From assembly GCA_900197615.1 (NCBI GenBank), contig FZLR01000009.1:1-54460 (forward strand): a DNA stretch of 54,460 bases, given 5' to 3'. This DNA comes from Rhodospirillaceae bacterium Spongia-Bin9. GTDB taxonomy: Bacteria; Pseudomonadota; Alphaproteobacteria; Bin65. The notes under the pieces are model-generated. The model was not told the origin of the DNA. It saw only the letters and a list, made by a program, of their open reading frames with translations, and made no database searches. This document shows, one piece after another, positions 35,724 through 46,103 of this stretch. The translations under genes were made by a program, and so were the position numbers. Each line of letters opens with the position of its first letter. The first letter of the stretch is position 1.

Positions 35724-36416
35724 TCAAATCCAGTTAAGCGTCAGCAGTTTCTGCCGGGATTCTTTTTCGAGTGGCGACGCCGGTTCCGGCGCGGGCTCTT
35801 TCGCCGGCTTTTCCCGCTCGGCGTAGCCCATCGGGGCGGGTGCGAGGGCGACGATCCTGCTGTAGAGATTGTCGAAGCGGCTGCGCGGAACGCGGCCGAA
35901 GATCGGATCGTCGTTGGCGCTGAAGGCGGCTTCGATCGGCGCCCAGTCCTCGGCGGTCAGCACCTCCTGCGCGCGCGGCATGACCTCGACCCCTTCCTTG
36001 CGCGCGTGCGCCCGCTCGAAGTTGACATAGCGGTCCACCGCGTCGGCGAAGGCCTCGAAGTTCGCCGCACCGTCGCCCTGCCAGCGGCCGTCCCACAGGG
36101 CCTGAAGTTCGGCGACCCGGTCCTTCAGGTCGCTGACCCGCGCCTCGCCGTCCTCATGCTGGGCCAGCAGTTCCGCGATTACCGGTTCGAGGTCCGGCGC
36201 GCGCTCCAGAACCGCAGGAAACAGGTAGGAATCCTCCTTGGGATGATGGAAGCGGTTGGGAAAGGACGTCAGGTAATCCAGAACGGCATGGATCATCGCG
36301 AAGGGCGGCACGATGGCGCCCTTGCGCGCTTCGCCGACTGTGTGTTTCAGGCAGAACAAAACCGCGCTGATCGCGCGGTGTTCCCGTCTCAGGATATCGA
36401 GGGCGGCCTGCGACAT
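35724..36416 (-). CDS. Hemerythrin HHE-domain protein
   Basis: 230 residues. Four-helix hemerythrin-like domain with candidate di-iron ligands in RREHRAIS, FHHPKEDSYLFP (HxxxE), LLAQHEDGE and FERAHARKEGVEVMP (HxxxE). Such proteins bind O2 or NO, or repair Fe-S damage; the specific role here is unknown. The C-terminal tail is Pro/Glu-rich (KPAKEPAPEPASPLEKES) and probably disordered. Single gene next to the higBA module. Confidence 0.88.
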   Translation of the reverse strand: MSQAALDILRREHRAISAVLFCLKHTVGEARKGAIVPPFAMIHAVLDYLTSFPNRFHHPKEDSYLFPAVLERAPDLEPVIAELLAQHEDGEARVSDLKDRVAELQALWDGRWQGDGAANFEAFADAVDRYVNFERAHARKEGVEVMPRAQEVLTAEDWAPIEAAFSANDDPIFGRVPRSRFDNLYSRIVALAPAPMGYAEREKPAKEPAPEPASPLEKESRQKLLTLNWI

Positions 36417-36598
36417 TGCACGGCTCCGTTCGGACTCGCGACCGTCCGCCCGGTGGCCGGCCGCACGACACGTATGTCGGCAGTTCGGCCGGCCGGTACG
36501 GATTTCGGCGTTCAGGCGGACATCGTGGCCGAAACGGGCTCAGGCCGCATTGATGTTTATCAAGGCGGTGCGGGGCAGTTTGCCGCCGGGCGCTTCGT

Positions 36599-37576
36599 TC
36601 AGGCGGCCAGCATGCCTTCCAGGCGCTGGCGGATCAATTCGTCGGCCTCGGCCATGATGCCGTCGATCAGTTCCTTGCAGGTCGGGATGTCGTCGATCAG
36701 CCCGGCGACGAGGCCGCAGCTCCAGGCGCCGGAGTCCATGTCGCCCTCCAGCATGACCTTCGGATAGACGCCCATCACCTCTTCCCGGATATCCTCGATC
36801 CGGATCTTGTTGCCCAGCTCGCGCTCCTTCTCAAGCAGCCGTTCGACGGCCGCGTTGGTCAGCACCCGCTCCGTGTTACGCAGCGGCCGCATGACCAGCC
36901 TTGTATCCAGTTCGCTCGCCGCGACGATCGCCTGTTTCACCTTGTCGTGCACCGGCGCTTCCTTGGTCGCGATGAAGCGGGTGCCCATGTTCATGCCGTC
37001 CGCGCCCATCGCCAGCGAAGCGACGAGGCTGCGTGCATCCGCCATGCCGCCGGAGGCGACGAACGGGATGGTCAGCTCGTCGGCCGCCCGCGGCAGCAGG
37101 ATCATGTTCGGGATATCGTCCTCGCCCGGATGGCCGCCGCATTCGAAACCGTCGACCGAGACCGCATCGCAGCCGATCGCCTCCGCCTTCAGCGAATGGC
37201 GGACGGACGTGCATTTGTGGATAACTTTGATGCCCTTTTCCTTGAGCCGCGGCAGGAACGGTTGGGGGTTGCGTCCGGCGGTTTCTACCACCTTGATTCC
37301 GCCTTCGACGATCGCCTCCATATATTCGTCGTAGGGCGTCTCCTGGAACGACGGCAGGATCGTCAGGTTCACGCCGAAGGGCTTGTCGGTCATCTCGTAG
37401 CAGCGGGCGATTTCCTTCGCCAGGTCTTCCGGTGTCTGCTGGGTCAGCCCGGTAATAATGCCGAAACCGCCGGCGTTCGAGACCGCCGCCGCCAGTTCGG
37501 CGAAACCGACGAAATGCATGCCGCCCTGGATGATCGGGTGCTCGATGCCGAGCATTTCGGTGATACGGGTTTTCAT
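36599..37576 (-). CDS. Nitronate monooxygenase (2-nitropropane dioxygenase family)
   Basis: 325 residues from ATG 37576. FMN-dependent TIM-barrel enzyme: TEMLGIEHPIIQGGMHFVGFAELAAAVSNAGGFGIITGLTQ at the start, PFGVNLTIL, KVIHKCTSVRHSLKAEAIGCDAVSVDGFECGGHPGEDDIPNMILLPRAAD, PFVASGGMADARSLVASLAMGADGMNMGTRFIATKEAPVH (phosphate binding). The GGHPGEDD motif carries the conserved histidine of class I-like enzymes. Oxidises alkyl nitronates; the family also includes enoyl-reductase-like members. Monocistronic. Confidence 0.92.
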   Translation of the reverse strand: MKTRITEMLGIEHPIIQGGMHFVGFAELAAAVSNAGGFGIITGLTQQTPEDLAKEIARCYEMTDKPFGVNLTILPSFQETPYDEYMEAIVEGGIKVVETAGRNPQPFLPRLKEKGIKVIHKCTSVRHSLKAEAIGCDAVSVDGFECGGHPGEDDIPNMILLPRAADELTIPFVASGGMADARSLVASLAMGADGMNMGTRFIATKEAPVHDKVKQAIVAASELDTRLVMRPLRNTERVLTNAAVERLLEKERELGNKIRIEDIREEVMGVYPKVMLEGDMDSGAWSCGLVAGLIDDIPTCKELIDGIMAEADELIRQRLEGMLAA

Positions 37577-38838
37577 GATGCGGTTCTTTCCGGCGATTTC
37601 GGCAGGTCGGTGGTGGCCCGGTTTAACCCGGCTTCGGCGGGCGCCGGCGTCAACAAAATGTCGCGAGGCGGCGGCCGCACGCGCGGGTCGTGTCCCAGTC
37701 TGGCTCTTCGTGTCGGCCGGAGCCGATCCCCTGTTCGTCATTTCGACCGGAGCGGCGGGTCGATCCGGGACACAGCCGGATAGCCATCCATTTTTGTACG
37801 ATCGTTTTATTTTCGATTCCGGCGAATGGGGCGTAAAAACAGCCGGTTGGCCCGTTTCGCTGATCTGGACAGACCGTTCCATTTTCTTCAGAAAATTCGT
37901 CGGGACGCCCGGCCGCGGCGTGCCGCGCTTGCGGCAACGCCTTGCATCGCGCCGCTTTCGGGGACAGCGGCGATCCGAAGCGTCACGCCGCCTGCGCCGC
38001 AAAAGTTGCAACACAAGGATAAAAATCCTTATACTATTGCGCGGCCGTCCGCTGTCCGTTTCCGGCAAACAGGTCCGAAGAACAAAGGGTTAGCCGGATT
38101 TTCTTACCTGGACGGAGCACGCCCTTGTTTTGCAGAAAATCCGCCGGAACGGACTTTTCGCAGCGATTCGGGCCGCGGCGCCTGGGCCGCGCCTTGCAGC
38201 GCTTCGGGCGCCGCGCCGTATCGCTGCCGGGCGTTTGCAACGCCCATGGCAGCAGCCGACCGCCGGCGCGGGGATCGGCGGTCGGGATCGGACGGAAAGA
38301 CCGCCCGCGCGGCGCTCCGGGCACATTTCGGGCGTTGGCGGGAGTCGATATAGGAGACAAAAAACGGAATGTCAAGGAAAAAAGAAGTAGATAATAGGTG
38401 CAAATACCAGAACCTGTCCGGCCGCATTCCCGCTGGCGAAGCGAAACATCGCCGCGGTCTTCAGCAGTTCGACGACGCGGGCAGCGTCCCGGTTCGGCTT
38501 TTCGTTCCGGCCGGAGTCGGTTCCCTGTCCGCAGTCTTGACCGGAGGCCCGGATCTATCCGGAACGGGACGGAAGAATCTTTCATCGGCGGTACAAGGTC
38601 CAAAGTATTGTACTGGAACGATTTCTCCGCTTCGACTTCGCTCGGGGCAGGCCGTTCCGCAGCGGCCCCGCTTTCGTCGAAATGGCGGACAGGGCCGGCG
38701 CCGCTTCGGTCGGGTTGACGGGGAAGGAACGGGTTCGGTCCGGCGCCGCAAGCCGGACCGGGACGCGGTCCAACCACGCCGTCGCTTGATTTTCCGGGCC
38801 GGCGCCCATAGGTGAGGCGCGCGCCCGGCGGCACCGGC
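37577..38838. repeat. 1.26-kb repeat-rich non-coding region
   Basis: No convincing gene; short frames here overlap on both strands and resemble nothing. Blocks recur within the region. About 37685-37775 matches about 38480-38570 (shared GTCCC-GT--GGCT-TTCGT--CGGCCGGAG, then TGACCGGAG/TCGACCGGAG and GGATC-ATCCGG). About 37860-37910 matches about 38105-38150 (CTGGAC-GA ... TT-CAGAAAATCCG-CGG-AC). A half-copy of the 21133 palindrome lies at 38620-38690. An AT-rich patch at 38345-38400 breaks the GC-rich blocks. It reads as layered degenerate dispersed repeats. An operational RNA cannot be excluded. Confidence 0.6.
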
Positions 38839-38915
38839 GACCCCATCGTCTAGCCAGGTCAGGACGTCACCCTTTCAAGGTGAAGACACGGGTTCGAATC
38901 CCGTTGGGGTCACCA
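38839..38915 (+). tRNA. tRNA-Glu (anticodon TTC)
   Basis: Acceptor stem GACCCCA (38839-38845) pairs with TGGGGTC (38905-38911), then encoded ACCA to 38915. The anticodon stem TCACC/GGTGA holds loop CTTTCAA with anticodon TTC (38874-38876). T-arm ACGGG-TTCGAAT-CCCGT is perfect. 77 nt in total. Confidence 0.97.
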
Positions 38916-39094
38916 TCGCGCTTTCCGGTCGGAATTGTTGTCGGCCCGTCGGCATGCCTTGAGGGGCTGCGAGGCATCGCCGGTAACGGGTGCGCCGGGC
39001 GTTCAACGGTAGAATGCCCCTGCAGGATCCGGCAGGACGCGGCCGCAATTTCCGGGAATCGACAGAAATTTCCGCCATATCACCGAAATCGGAG

Positions 39095-40918
39095 ATGCCG
39101 GAAACGCCCCCGCCGGAACGGTGGAACGGGCGGTTTTCGATCACGATCACGCTCGCGACGGCGATATCGCTGCTCGTGCTGGTGTCGGTCGGCGGGGTTC
39201 TCGGCGTCGGTGTCTGGCTCGCCGGGAAGAATACGCTGGCCCTGATGAGCCGGAACGCCAACCAGGGCATCGCCAACGCGGTGGACCGTCTCGAGTGGCA
39301 CTTGCGGCCGGCCGAGGACCAGGCGCGCTACATCGCCAGGCGGATCGAAAAGGGCGAAATCGATCCCGGGGATCGCGCCGCGTTCGGCCGCCTGCTGACC
39401 GGCGCGCTTGCGGGCGTCCGCCAGATCGAGGCTGTGTCCTATTTCGACGAGAGCCTGGTCGCGTTGACGGCCGCGCGGCGCGAAGGCGACGATATCGACG
39501 TTCACGAGGCCGACCTGTCTCGCGATCCGCAAATCCGCAGACACCGCCCGATGCTGGCCGAGGATCCGCAATGGGCGGCGCCGGTCTGGCGCGATGAGCA
39601 CAACAAGACCTTTTTCAATCTGGTCCATCCCGTGCGGCGGAACGGCCGTCCTATCGGGGCTGTGGTCGCGATCGTCTCCATCCGCGAACTGTCGGCCTTC
39701 GTGCGCAGGGTCGGCAAGGCCGACCCCGGCACCCGGTTCATCCTCTACGGCCGCGACCGCGTGCTTGCGCATCCGCTTATGGCACACGGCTATCCGGGAC
39801 TTTCGGTTGCCAACCCGCTGCCCGGTCTGGACGGTTTCCGCGATCCCGTTCTGGCAGCGATGTGGCAGCAGGAGGGCCGCTTCGACCTTGTCATCGAGCT
39901 GGCGCAGGGAACCAACGGCCACGGCGTCGAGATAGGCGGAGAGCAATATGTGTTCTGGTTCCGCCGCCTGCACGGCTACGGGCCGAAGCCGCTGATCGTC
40001 GGCGCTTATTCCCACGTCGACGATATCAGCACCGCGATTCGCCGGATGATGCTGTCGATCGGGATCGGAATCGGGGCCCTGGTGCTGGCGATCGCCGCGG
40101 CCGTGCTTCTGGGACGGCGCATCGCCCGGCCGATCGTGCGCTTCTCGGCGGCGGCCGGCCAGGTCCGCGACCTGAATATCCGCGACATCGGCGATTTACC
40201 GGGCAGCGCGTTCCGCGAGCTCGACCAGCAGGCCAGGTCGTTCAACGCCATGCTGCATGCCCTGCGCTGGTTCGAACTCTACATTCCCAGGAAGGTCGTC
40301 GAGCGATTGGTCAAGCGGGGCGAAATCGGCGACTCGATCTCGTCGGCGCGCGAGATCACCGTCATGTTTACCGACATCGCAGGATTTTCCACGGTGTCCG
40401 AACACCTTTCGGCCCCGGAAGTCGCTGCCGTCGTTAACCGGCATTTCGAGATCGTTGCCGGCTGCATCGAGGCCGAGGACGGCACGGTCGACAAGTTCAT
40501 CGGCGATTCCGTAATGGCGTTCTGGGGCGCGCCGGACGCCCAGCCCGATGCCGCAGAGCGGGCCTGCCGCGCTGCGCTGGCGATCGCCGACGGCATCCGG
40601 GCGGAGAATGCCAGGCGCGGGTCCATGGGCGAAGCGCCGCTCGGCATCCGCATCGGAATCCATTCCGGCATTGCAACGGTCGGCAACATCGGCTCGCCGG
40701 GCCGTATCAACTACACCATCATCGGCGATACGGTGAATGTCGGTGCGCGCCTCGAACAGCTCGGCAAGACGCTGTTCCCCGAAGGCAGCGAAACGGCGAT
40801 CCTGATCAGCGGTGCGACGGCAGCGGGTCTGGGACCGGACTTCGATCCGCAGCCGGCCGGCACGCACCGAGTCAAGGGGCGCGCCGGCGAGGTCGAGGTG
40901 TTCAGGCTGGGCGGTTGA
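39095..40918 (+). CDS. Membrane-bound class III adenylate/guanylate cyclase with Cache-like sensor and HAMP
   Basis: 607 residues from ATG 39095 (upstream starts at 39014 or 38990 cannot be excluded). A first transmembrane helix (ATAISLLVLVSVGGVLGVGVWL), a periplasmic sensor of about 270 residues resembling a Cache domain (GVRQIEAVSYFDESLV, FFNLVHPVRRNGRPIGAVVAIVSI), a second helix (IGIGIGALVLAIAAAVLLG) and HAMP (RRIARPIVRFSAAAGQVRDLNI) lead to the catalytic domain. There, ITVMFTDIAGFSTVSEHL and GDSVMAFWGAP give the two metal-binding Asp, and INYTIIGDTVNVGARLEQL the transition-state Asn/Arg. It senses an external signal and makes cyclic AMP (or GMP). Confidence 0.92.
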   Translation: MPETPPPERWNGRFSITITLATAISLLVLVSVGGVLGVGVWLAGKNTLALMSRNANQGIANAVDRLEWHLRPAEDQARYIARRIEKGEIDPGDRAAFGRLLTGALAGVRQIEAVSYFDESLVALTAARREGDDIDVHEADLSRDPQIRRHRPMLAEDPQWAAPVWRDEHNKTFFNLVHPVRRNGRPIGAVVAIVSIRELSAFVRRVGKADPGTRFILYGRDRVLAHPLMAHGYPGLSVANPLPGLDGFRDPVLAAMWQQEGRFDLVIELAQGTNGHGVEIGGEQYVFWFRRLHGYGPKPLIVGAYSHVDDISTAIRRMMLSIGIGIGALVLAIAAAVLLGRRIARPIVRFSAAAGQVRDLNIRDIGDLPGSAFRELDQQARSFNAMLHALRWFELYIPRKVVERLVKRGEIGDSISSAREITVMFTDIAGFSTVSEHLSAPEVAAVVNRHFEIVAGCIEAEDGTVDKFIGDSVMAFWGAPDAQPDAAERACRAALAIADGIRAENARRGSMGEAPLGIRIGIHSGIATVGNIGSPGRINYTIIGDTVNVGARLEQLGKTLFPEGSETAILISGATAAGLGPDFDPQPAGTHRVKGRAGEVEVFRLGG

Positions 40919-40936
40919 TCCGAAATTATTTACCCT

Positions 40937-41833
40937 TCAGGCCGCCGCCGCTTCGATCTTGTCCTGGGTCTTGGTCTCGAAGTCGGACGCGTCGTGGCGT
41001 TCGTGGAGCTGGCTTGCCGGATCGCCCATGGTGCGGTTGACCATGCGGCCGCGCTTGACCGCCGGGCGCGCCGCGATGGCGTCGCTCCAGCGGTTGACGT
41101 GCTCATACTCCTCGACCTGGAGAAACTCGCCAGCCTCGTAGATCCGGCCCTTGGCCAGCGCGCCGTACCACGGCCAGATCGCCATGTCGGCAATGCTGTA
41201 TTCGTCGCCGGCAAAATATTCGTGGCCGGCCAGGTGACGGTCGAGCACATCGAGCTGGCGCTTGGCCTCCATGGCGAAGCGGTCGATGGCATATTCGATC
41301 TTGACCGGCGCGTAGGCGTAGAAATGGCCGAATCCGCCGCCGAGATAGGGCGCGCTGCCCATCTGCCAGAACAGCCAGTTCAGCGCCTCGGTGCGCTTCG
41401 CCGGATCATCGGGCAGAAAGGCGCCGAATTTTCCGGCGAGATAGACCAGGATCGAACCGCTCTCGAAAACCCGCCGCGGCGGCGAGCCGGCAGGTTCCGG
41501 GCTGCGGTCGATCAATGCCGGAATCTTCGAATTCGGGTTGGCCCCGACGAAGCCGCTGCCGAACTGGTCGCCGTCCCGGATGCGGACGAGCCAGGCATCG
41601 TATTCCGCGCCGCTGTGGCCGGCAGCCAGCAATTCCTCCAGCAGGACCGTGACTTTCACCCCGTTGGGCGTGCCGAGCGAATAGAGCTGGAGCGGATGTT
41701 TGCCGACGGGCAGGTCCTTGTCGTGGGTCGCGCCGGCAACCGGCCGGTTGATATTGGCGAAGTTGCCGCCGCTGGGCTTTTCCCAGGTCCAGATTTTCGG
41801 CGGGGTGTATTCGGCAGGGGCGTCTGAGGGCAT
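40937..41833 (-). CDS. yghU: YghU-type glutathione transferase / disulfide-bond oxidoreductase
   Basis: 298 residues. The N-terminal extension ([61 protein letters not shown]) is diagnostic for YghU/YfcG-like nu-class GSTs. Thr-Pro-Asn-Gly sits at the glutathione site, [11 protein letters not shown] is the cis-Pro loop, and [17 protein letters not shown] contains the ES motif. The helical domain has [17 protein letters not shown] and [21 protein letters not shown]. coli YghU reduces disulfides using two bound glutathiones. Convergent with the cyclase gene, divergent from icmF. Confidence 0.93.
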   Translation of the reverse strand: MPSDAPAEYTPPKIWTWEKPSGGNFANINRPVAGATHDKDLPVGKHPLQLYSLGTPNGVKVTVLLEELLAAGHSGAEYDAWLVRIRDGDQFGSGFVGANPNSKIPALIDRSPEPAGSPPRRVFESGSILVYLAGKFGAFLPDDPAKRTEALNWLFWQMGSAPYLGGGFGHFYAYAPVKIEYAIDRFAMEAKRQLDVLDRHLAGHEYFAGDEYSIADMAIWPWYGALAKGRIYEAGEFLQVEEYEHVNRWSDAIAARPAVKRGRMVNRTMGDPASQLHERHDASDFETKTQDKIEAAAA

Positions 41834-42056
41834 GGTGCGGAGGTCCGGCTATTTCGGTTTGTGCGCTTTCAATGGCCGGATGACAGGTCGCTGTCCAGAG
41901 CGAAGGATGCCGCGCGTCTGTGCCGGCAGCTGGAGGGGCGTCCCGCGCCATGCCGTCCCTATACCTGCCGGTCGGCCTGCCTTACATTCGGCAGCGGTGC
42001 GGCTGCGCCGCTTTGCGCGCCGCGTCGGGATACCGCCCCGGAGGAGGCCGTTTCGC

Positions 42057-45000
42057 ATGCCGGATGACAGTCGCCTGGCGCTCGCTGCTGCCGGAAAAGA
42101 GTCTGCGCTGAAGAACCCCGTCCGCTTCGTGACGGCGGCGTCGCTGTTCGACGGCCACGATGCGTCGATCAACATCATGCGCCGTATCCTGCAGGCGCAG
42201 GGAGCGGAGGTTATCCATCTCGGCCATAACCGCTCGGTCGACGAGATCGTCAAGGCGGCGATCGAGGAGGACGCGCACGGCATCGCCGTCTCGTCCTACC
42301 AGGGCGGCCATGTCGAGTTTTTCAAATACACGGTCGACCGGCTGAACGCCCTGCGGGCCGGCCACATCAAGGTGTTCGGCGGCGGCGGCGGCACCATCGT
42401 GCCGGAGGAAATCCGCGAACTGCACGATCACGGCGTGGCCCGCATCTATAGCCCCTACGACGGGCAGAAACTCGGCCTTCCGGGCATGATCGCCAACATG
42501 CTGGAGAGTGCGGATGTCGATCTCGCCGCCACGCCGCCGCCGAACCTGAACGCGCTTGACGCGGCCCATTCCGGCGTCGTCGCCCGGCTGCTCTCCTGCC
42601 TGGAGAGCGGATCGCTGCCGCAATCGATGGCGGCTGAAATTTCGCAACGGGCGTCGAAGATCGGCACGCCGGTTCTCGGCATCACCGGCACCGGCGGCGC
42701 GGGCAAGAGTTCCCTGACCGACGAGATCGTCCAGCGCTTCCGCCAGGATCAGCCGGATCTGCGCATCGCGCTGATCGCCATCGACCCGACCCGCCGGCGC
42801 ACCGGCGGCGCGCTGCTCGGCGACCGCATCCGGATGAACGCGATCGACAGCGACCGGGTCTACATGCGCTCCATCGCCACCCGCGGCGCCGAGGGCGAAA
42901 TTCCGCCGGTCACGCCCCGGGCGATTGAGGTTTGCAAGGCCGCCGGTTTCGATCTCGTGATCGTCGAGACGCCGGGCATCGGCCAGGGCGACGCCGGCAT
43001 CGTGCCCTATGTCGATCTTTCCCTCTATGTCATGACGCCGGAGTTCGGCGCCGCCAGCCAGCTCGAAAAGATCGACATGCTGGATTTTGCCGATCTGGTG
43101 GCGATCAACAAGTTCGACCGCAAGGGCGGCAAGGACGCGCTGCGCGATGTCGCCAAGCAGGTCCAGCGCAACCGCGAAGCCTTCGGCAAGCGGCCGGAGG
43201 AGATGCCCGTCTACGGCACGATCGCCAGCCGTTTCAACGACGACGGCGTGACGGCGCTCTATCTCGGCCTCCTGGACCGCCTGCGCGAAAGGGGACTTGC
43301 GGCGGGCGAGAGCAAATGGCCGGCGGCGGGCGTCCGCCATTCCTCGGACAACCGCGCCATCGTTCCGGCGGACCGGACGCGCTACCTGTCCGAGATATCG
43401 GCGACCGTGCGGGGTTATCACGAATGGGCCGGTACGCAGGCGCAGATCGCGCGGGAGCGGCAGCAACTCACGGCGACCCGTGCGATGCTGGGCAAGAAGG
43501 ATAGCCCGAAAGCCCTCGACGCGCTGATCGCCGAAAAGGACGCCGCCCTCGACCCGCGCGCCCGCAAATTGCTGGAAATCTGGCCGCGGGTGAAGGCGGA
43601 CTACGGCGGCGACGAATACAAGGTGAAGATCCGCAGCCGCGAGCTCACCTACGCCCTGAAATCCAAGAGCCTGAGCGGCACGCCGGTGCCGCGGGTCGCG
43701 CTGCCGCAATGGCAGGACGAGGGCGAAATCCTGCACTGGTTGCTGCGCGAGAACGTGCCAGGCAGCTACCCCTATACCGCCGGCGTCTTCGCCTTCAAGC
43801 GCGAGGGTGAGGACCCGACGCGCATGTTCGCCGGAGAAGGCGACGCTGCGCGCACCAACCGCCGCTTCCACTATCTCTCGGCCAACTCCGAAGCCAAGCG
43901 CCTCTCCACGGCCTTCGACAGCGTGACGTTGTATGGCCAGGATCCGGCGCTGCGGCCCGATATCTACGGCAAGGTCGGCACATCCGGCGTCTCGATTTCG
44001 ACACTGGAGGACATGAAGGTCCTCTACAGCGGTTTCGACCTGTGCGCGCCGGCGACTTCGGTCTCCATGACCATTAACGGCCCGGCGCCGACTATTCTGG
44101 CGATGTTCCTGAACACTGCCGTCGACCAGCAGGTCGACAAATTCCGCGAGGAAAACGGCCGCGCGCCGACGGACGAGGAAATCGCCAAGATCCGCGCCTG
44201 GACCCTCTCGACCGTCCGCGGCACCGTCCAGGCCGACATTCTCAAGGAGGACCAGGGCCAGAACACCTGCCTGTTTTCGACCGAGTTCAGCCTCAAGGTG
44301 ATGGGCGACATCGCGCAGTATTTCGTCCAGCACGACGTGCAGAATTTCTATTCGGTCTCGATCAGCGGCTACCACATCGCAGAGGCCGGCGCGAACCCGA
44401 TCACCCAGCTGGCGTTGACGCTCTCCAACGGCTTCACCTATGTCGAGAGCTATCTGGCGCGCGGCATGAACATCGACGATTTCGCGCCCAACCTGAGCTT
44501 CTTCTTCTCCTACGGCATGGACCCGGAATACAGCGTCATCGGCCGGGTGGCGCGGCGCATCTGGGCGACCGTCATGCGCGAGAAATACGGCGCGAGCGAA
44601 CGCAGCCAGAAGCTCAAGTTCCACAGCCAGACCTCGGGCCGCTCCCTGCACGCCCAGGAATACAGCTTCAACGACATCCGCACGACGCTTCAGGCGCTGA
44701 TCTCGACCTACGACAACACCAACAGCCTGCACACCAACGCCTACGACGAGGCGATCACCACGCCGACGGAAGAAAGCGTGCGCCGCGCCATGGCGATCCA
44801 GCTCATCATCAACAAGGAATGGGGGCTGGCGAAGAACGAGAACCCGAACCAGGGCAGCTTCGTTATCGACGAGCTGACCGACCTGGTGGAGGAGGCGGTG
44901 CTCGCCGAGTTCGACCGCATCGGCGAGCGCGGCGGCGTGCTGGGCGCGATGGAGTTGGGCTATCAGCGCGGCCTGATCCAGGAAGAGAGTCTCTACTACG

Positions 45001-45320
45001 AGACGCTAAAACACGACGGCGACCTGCCGATCGTCGGCGTCAACACCTTCCGCAATCCGAATGCCGAAGAGTGGGAAGAGACCACCCTTGAGCTGATGCG
45101 CGGCACGGAAGAAGAGAAGCAGGGCGCACTGGAGGCGCTGGAGCGGTTCCACGACGCGCACGCGACCGAGGCGCCGGCCATGCTGGAGCGCCTGCGCGAG
45201 GCCGTGCGCCGGGACGACAACGTCTTCGAAGTGCTGATGGACGCCGTGCGCGTCTGCTCCCTCGGCCAGATCACCCGGACCCTGTTCGAGGTCGGCGGGA
45301 AGTACCGGCGGAATATGTAA
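42057..45320 (+). CDS. icmF: Fused isobutyryl-CoA mutase / G-protein chaperone
   Basis: 1087 residues from ATG 42057, with GGAGGAGG nine bases upstream. Three parts in the order of IcmF: an N-terminal cobalamin-binding domain ([17 protein letters not shown], base-off His34, and [12 protein letters not shown]); a MeaI-like GTPase ([17 protein letters not shown]-loop, [24 protein letters not shown]); and a TIM-barrel acyl-CoA mutase ([64 protein letters not shown]-like [18 protein letters not shown]). The Phe in AGVF at the position of methylmalonyl-CoA mutase's Tyr favours isobutyryl/n-butyryl-CoA. It interconverts these CoA esters using adenosylcobalamin and protects itself through the GTPase. 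Full length, no breaks. Confidence 0.96.
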   Translation: MPDDSRLALAAAGKESALKNPVRFVTAASLFDGHDASINIMRRILQAQGAEVIHLGHNRSVDEIVKAAIEEDAHGIAVSSYQGGHVEFFKYTVDRLNALRAGHIKVFGGGGGTIVPEEIRELHDHGVARIYSPYDGQKLGLPGMIANMLESADVDLAATPPPNLNALDAAHSGVVARLLSCLESGSLPQSMAAEISQRASKIGTPVLGITGTGGAGKSSLTDEIVQRFRQDQPDLRIALIAIDPTRRRTGGALLGDRIRMNAIDSDRVYMRSIATRGAEGEIPPVTPRAIEVCKAAGFDLVIVETPGIGQGDAGIVPYVDLSLYVMTPEFGAASQLEKIDMLDFADLVAINKFDRKGGKDALRDVAKQVQRNREAFGKRPEEMPVYGTIASRFNDDGVTALYLGLLDRLRERGLAAGESKWPAAGVRHSSDNRAIVPADRTRYLSEISATVRGYHEWAGTQAQIARERQQLTATRAMLGKKDSPKALDALIAEKDAALDPRARKLLEIWPRVKADYGGDEYKVKIRSRELTYALKSKSLSGTPVPRVALPQWQDEGEILHWLLRENVPGSYPYTAGVFAFKREGEDPTRMFAGEGDAARTNRRFHYLSANSEAKRLSTAFDSVTLYGQDPALRPDIYGKVGTSGVSISTLEDMKVLYSGFDLCAPATSVSMTINGPAPTILAMFLNTAVDQQVDKFREENGRAPTDEEIAKIRAWTLSTVRGTVQADILKEDQGQNTCLFSTEFSLKVMGDIAQYFVQHDVQNFYSVSISGYHIAEAGANPITQLALTLSNGFTYVESYLARGMNIDDFAPNLSFFFSYGMDPEYSVIGRVARRIWATVMREKYGASERSQKLKFHSQTSGRSLHAQEYSFNDIRTTLQALISTYDNTNSLHTNAYDEAITTPTEESVRRAMAIQLIINKEWGLAKNENPNQGSFVIDELTDLVEEAVLAEFDRIGERGGVLGAMELGYQRGLIQEESLYYETLKHDGDLPIVGVNTFRNPNAEEWEETTLELMRGTEEEKQGALEALERFHDAHATEAPAMLERLREAVRRDDNVFEVLMDAVRVCSLGQITRTLFEVGGKYRRNM

Positions 45321-45389
45321 CCGTTCTTGCGGTACTTCATACCGTCGGAGAATTGTATTGAGCCAAATTTCGCCCGGCGGGTATTGACG

Positions 45390-45641
45390 ATGGCCGTCCG
45401 GATTCACCCCCACGCCGCTGCAAGAATGGAAGAGAGGGGTGCACTCTTCGCCGAAGTCGCTGCAACGGTCGAAGCCGGAGAGAGTTATCCGGCAAGGCAC
45501 GGTAGATCCGGTTTTCGGAGAAACTTTCAGTTCGATGGCATCGGAGGCGGCAAACGCTACCGGACCAAACAGATTGACGTGTTTGCTATACAGGAAAACG
45601 ATGAGTGGCTGGTCATCACCGTCATCGTGAAGTACTTTTGA
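45390..45641 (+). CDS. DUF4258 domain protein, putative toxin
   Basis: 83 residues from ATG 45390. Family pattern: IHPHAAARMEERGALFAEVAATVEAGESYPARHGRSGFRRNFQF, then RYRTKQIDVFAIQENDEWLVITVIVKYF. DUF4258 proteins have a small RelE-like character and often sit beside DUF2283 proteins in putative toxin-antitoxin pairs. The DUF2283 gene begins 29 bp downstream. No signal peptide. The pair lies between icmF and the methyltransferase operon. Confidence 0.8.
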   Translation: MAVRIHPHAAARMEERGALFAEVAATVEAGESYPARHGRSGFRRNFQFDGIGGGKRYRTKQIDVFAIQENDEWLVITVIVKYF

Positions 45642-45670
45642 GCGAAGCCCAGCGAACGATCGGCTTATCC

Positions 45671-45910
45671 ATGAAACTCAGCTACGACGCGAAACTGAAC
45701 ATAGCCTATATTCGCCTGCGGCCCGAATCCGCCGGCGTCGAAACGATACGGGTGAGCGATGAGCTCAACATCGATATGAGCCCGGATGGCAGCATATTTG
45801 GCATCGAACTGCTGAACGCGAATGAGCAGTTGAATGCTGCAGAGAGTGGGCGACTGGTCGTCGAATTGGCGGGAGAGCAAGCCGGCACGCTGGACCTTAC
45901 TGCTGCGTAA
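45671..45910 (+). CDS. DUF2283 domain protein, putative antitoxin
   Basis: 79 residues from ATG 45671. The DUF2283 pattern is clear: MKLSYDAKLNIAYIRLRPE, then TIRVSDELNIDMSPDGSIFGIELLNANEQL. Small beta-rich proteins of this family are frequently encoded directly after DUF4258 genes and are thought to be antitoxins. Function is not proven. The C-terminus VELAGEQAGTLDLTAA is unremarkable. Confidence 0.82.
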   Translation: MKLSYDAKLNIAYIRLRPESAGVETIRVSDELNIDMSPDGSIFGIELLNANEQLNAAESGRLVVELAGEQAGTLDLTAA

Positions 45911-46103
45911 CGCCGGCGTTACGCGCCTGATCCCGAGCGCGTTTCAATCTGGCCGATCTGCCCGACGGACCGCGCCGCTCGCTTCGTCTGCACGCTTTCG
46001 TAACCCACGCATATTGATCTTGCGTTGCAGTCACCCAGGGTATAGGCACGCCCGGCAATTTTCCTGCTCGGAATTCGGGGCACGCGCGACGCAACAGGCG
46101 GCC

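Noticed and set aside
37800-38830. Several 60-175-residue open frames on both strands
   Set aside because: They overlap one another, have Arg/Pro-rich shadow-like composition, lack ribosome-binding sites and lie over repeats.
41834-42056. Cobalamin riboswitch before icmF
   Set aside because: No recognisable B12-box or core elements could be read; only a strong ribosome-binding site is clear.
41982-44732. 916-residue minus-strand open frame
   Set aside because: Fully antisense to icmF, with low-complexity Arg/Val/Asp composition and no recognisable domain.
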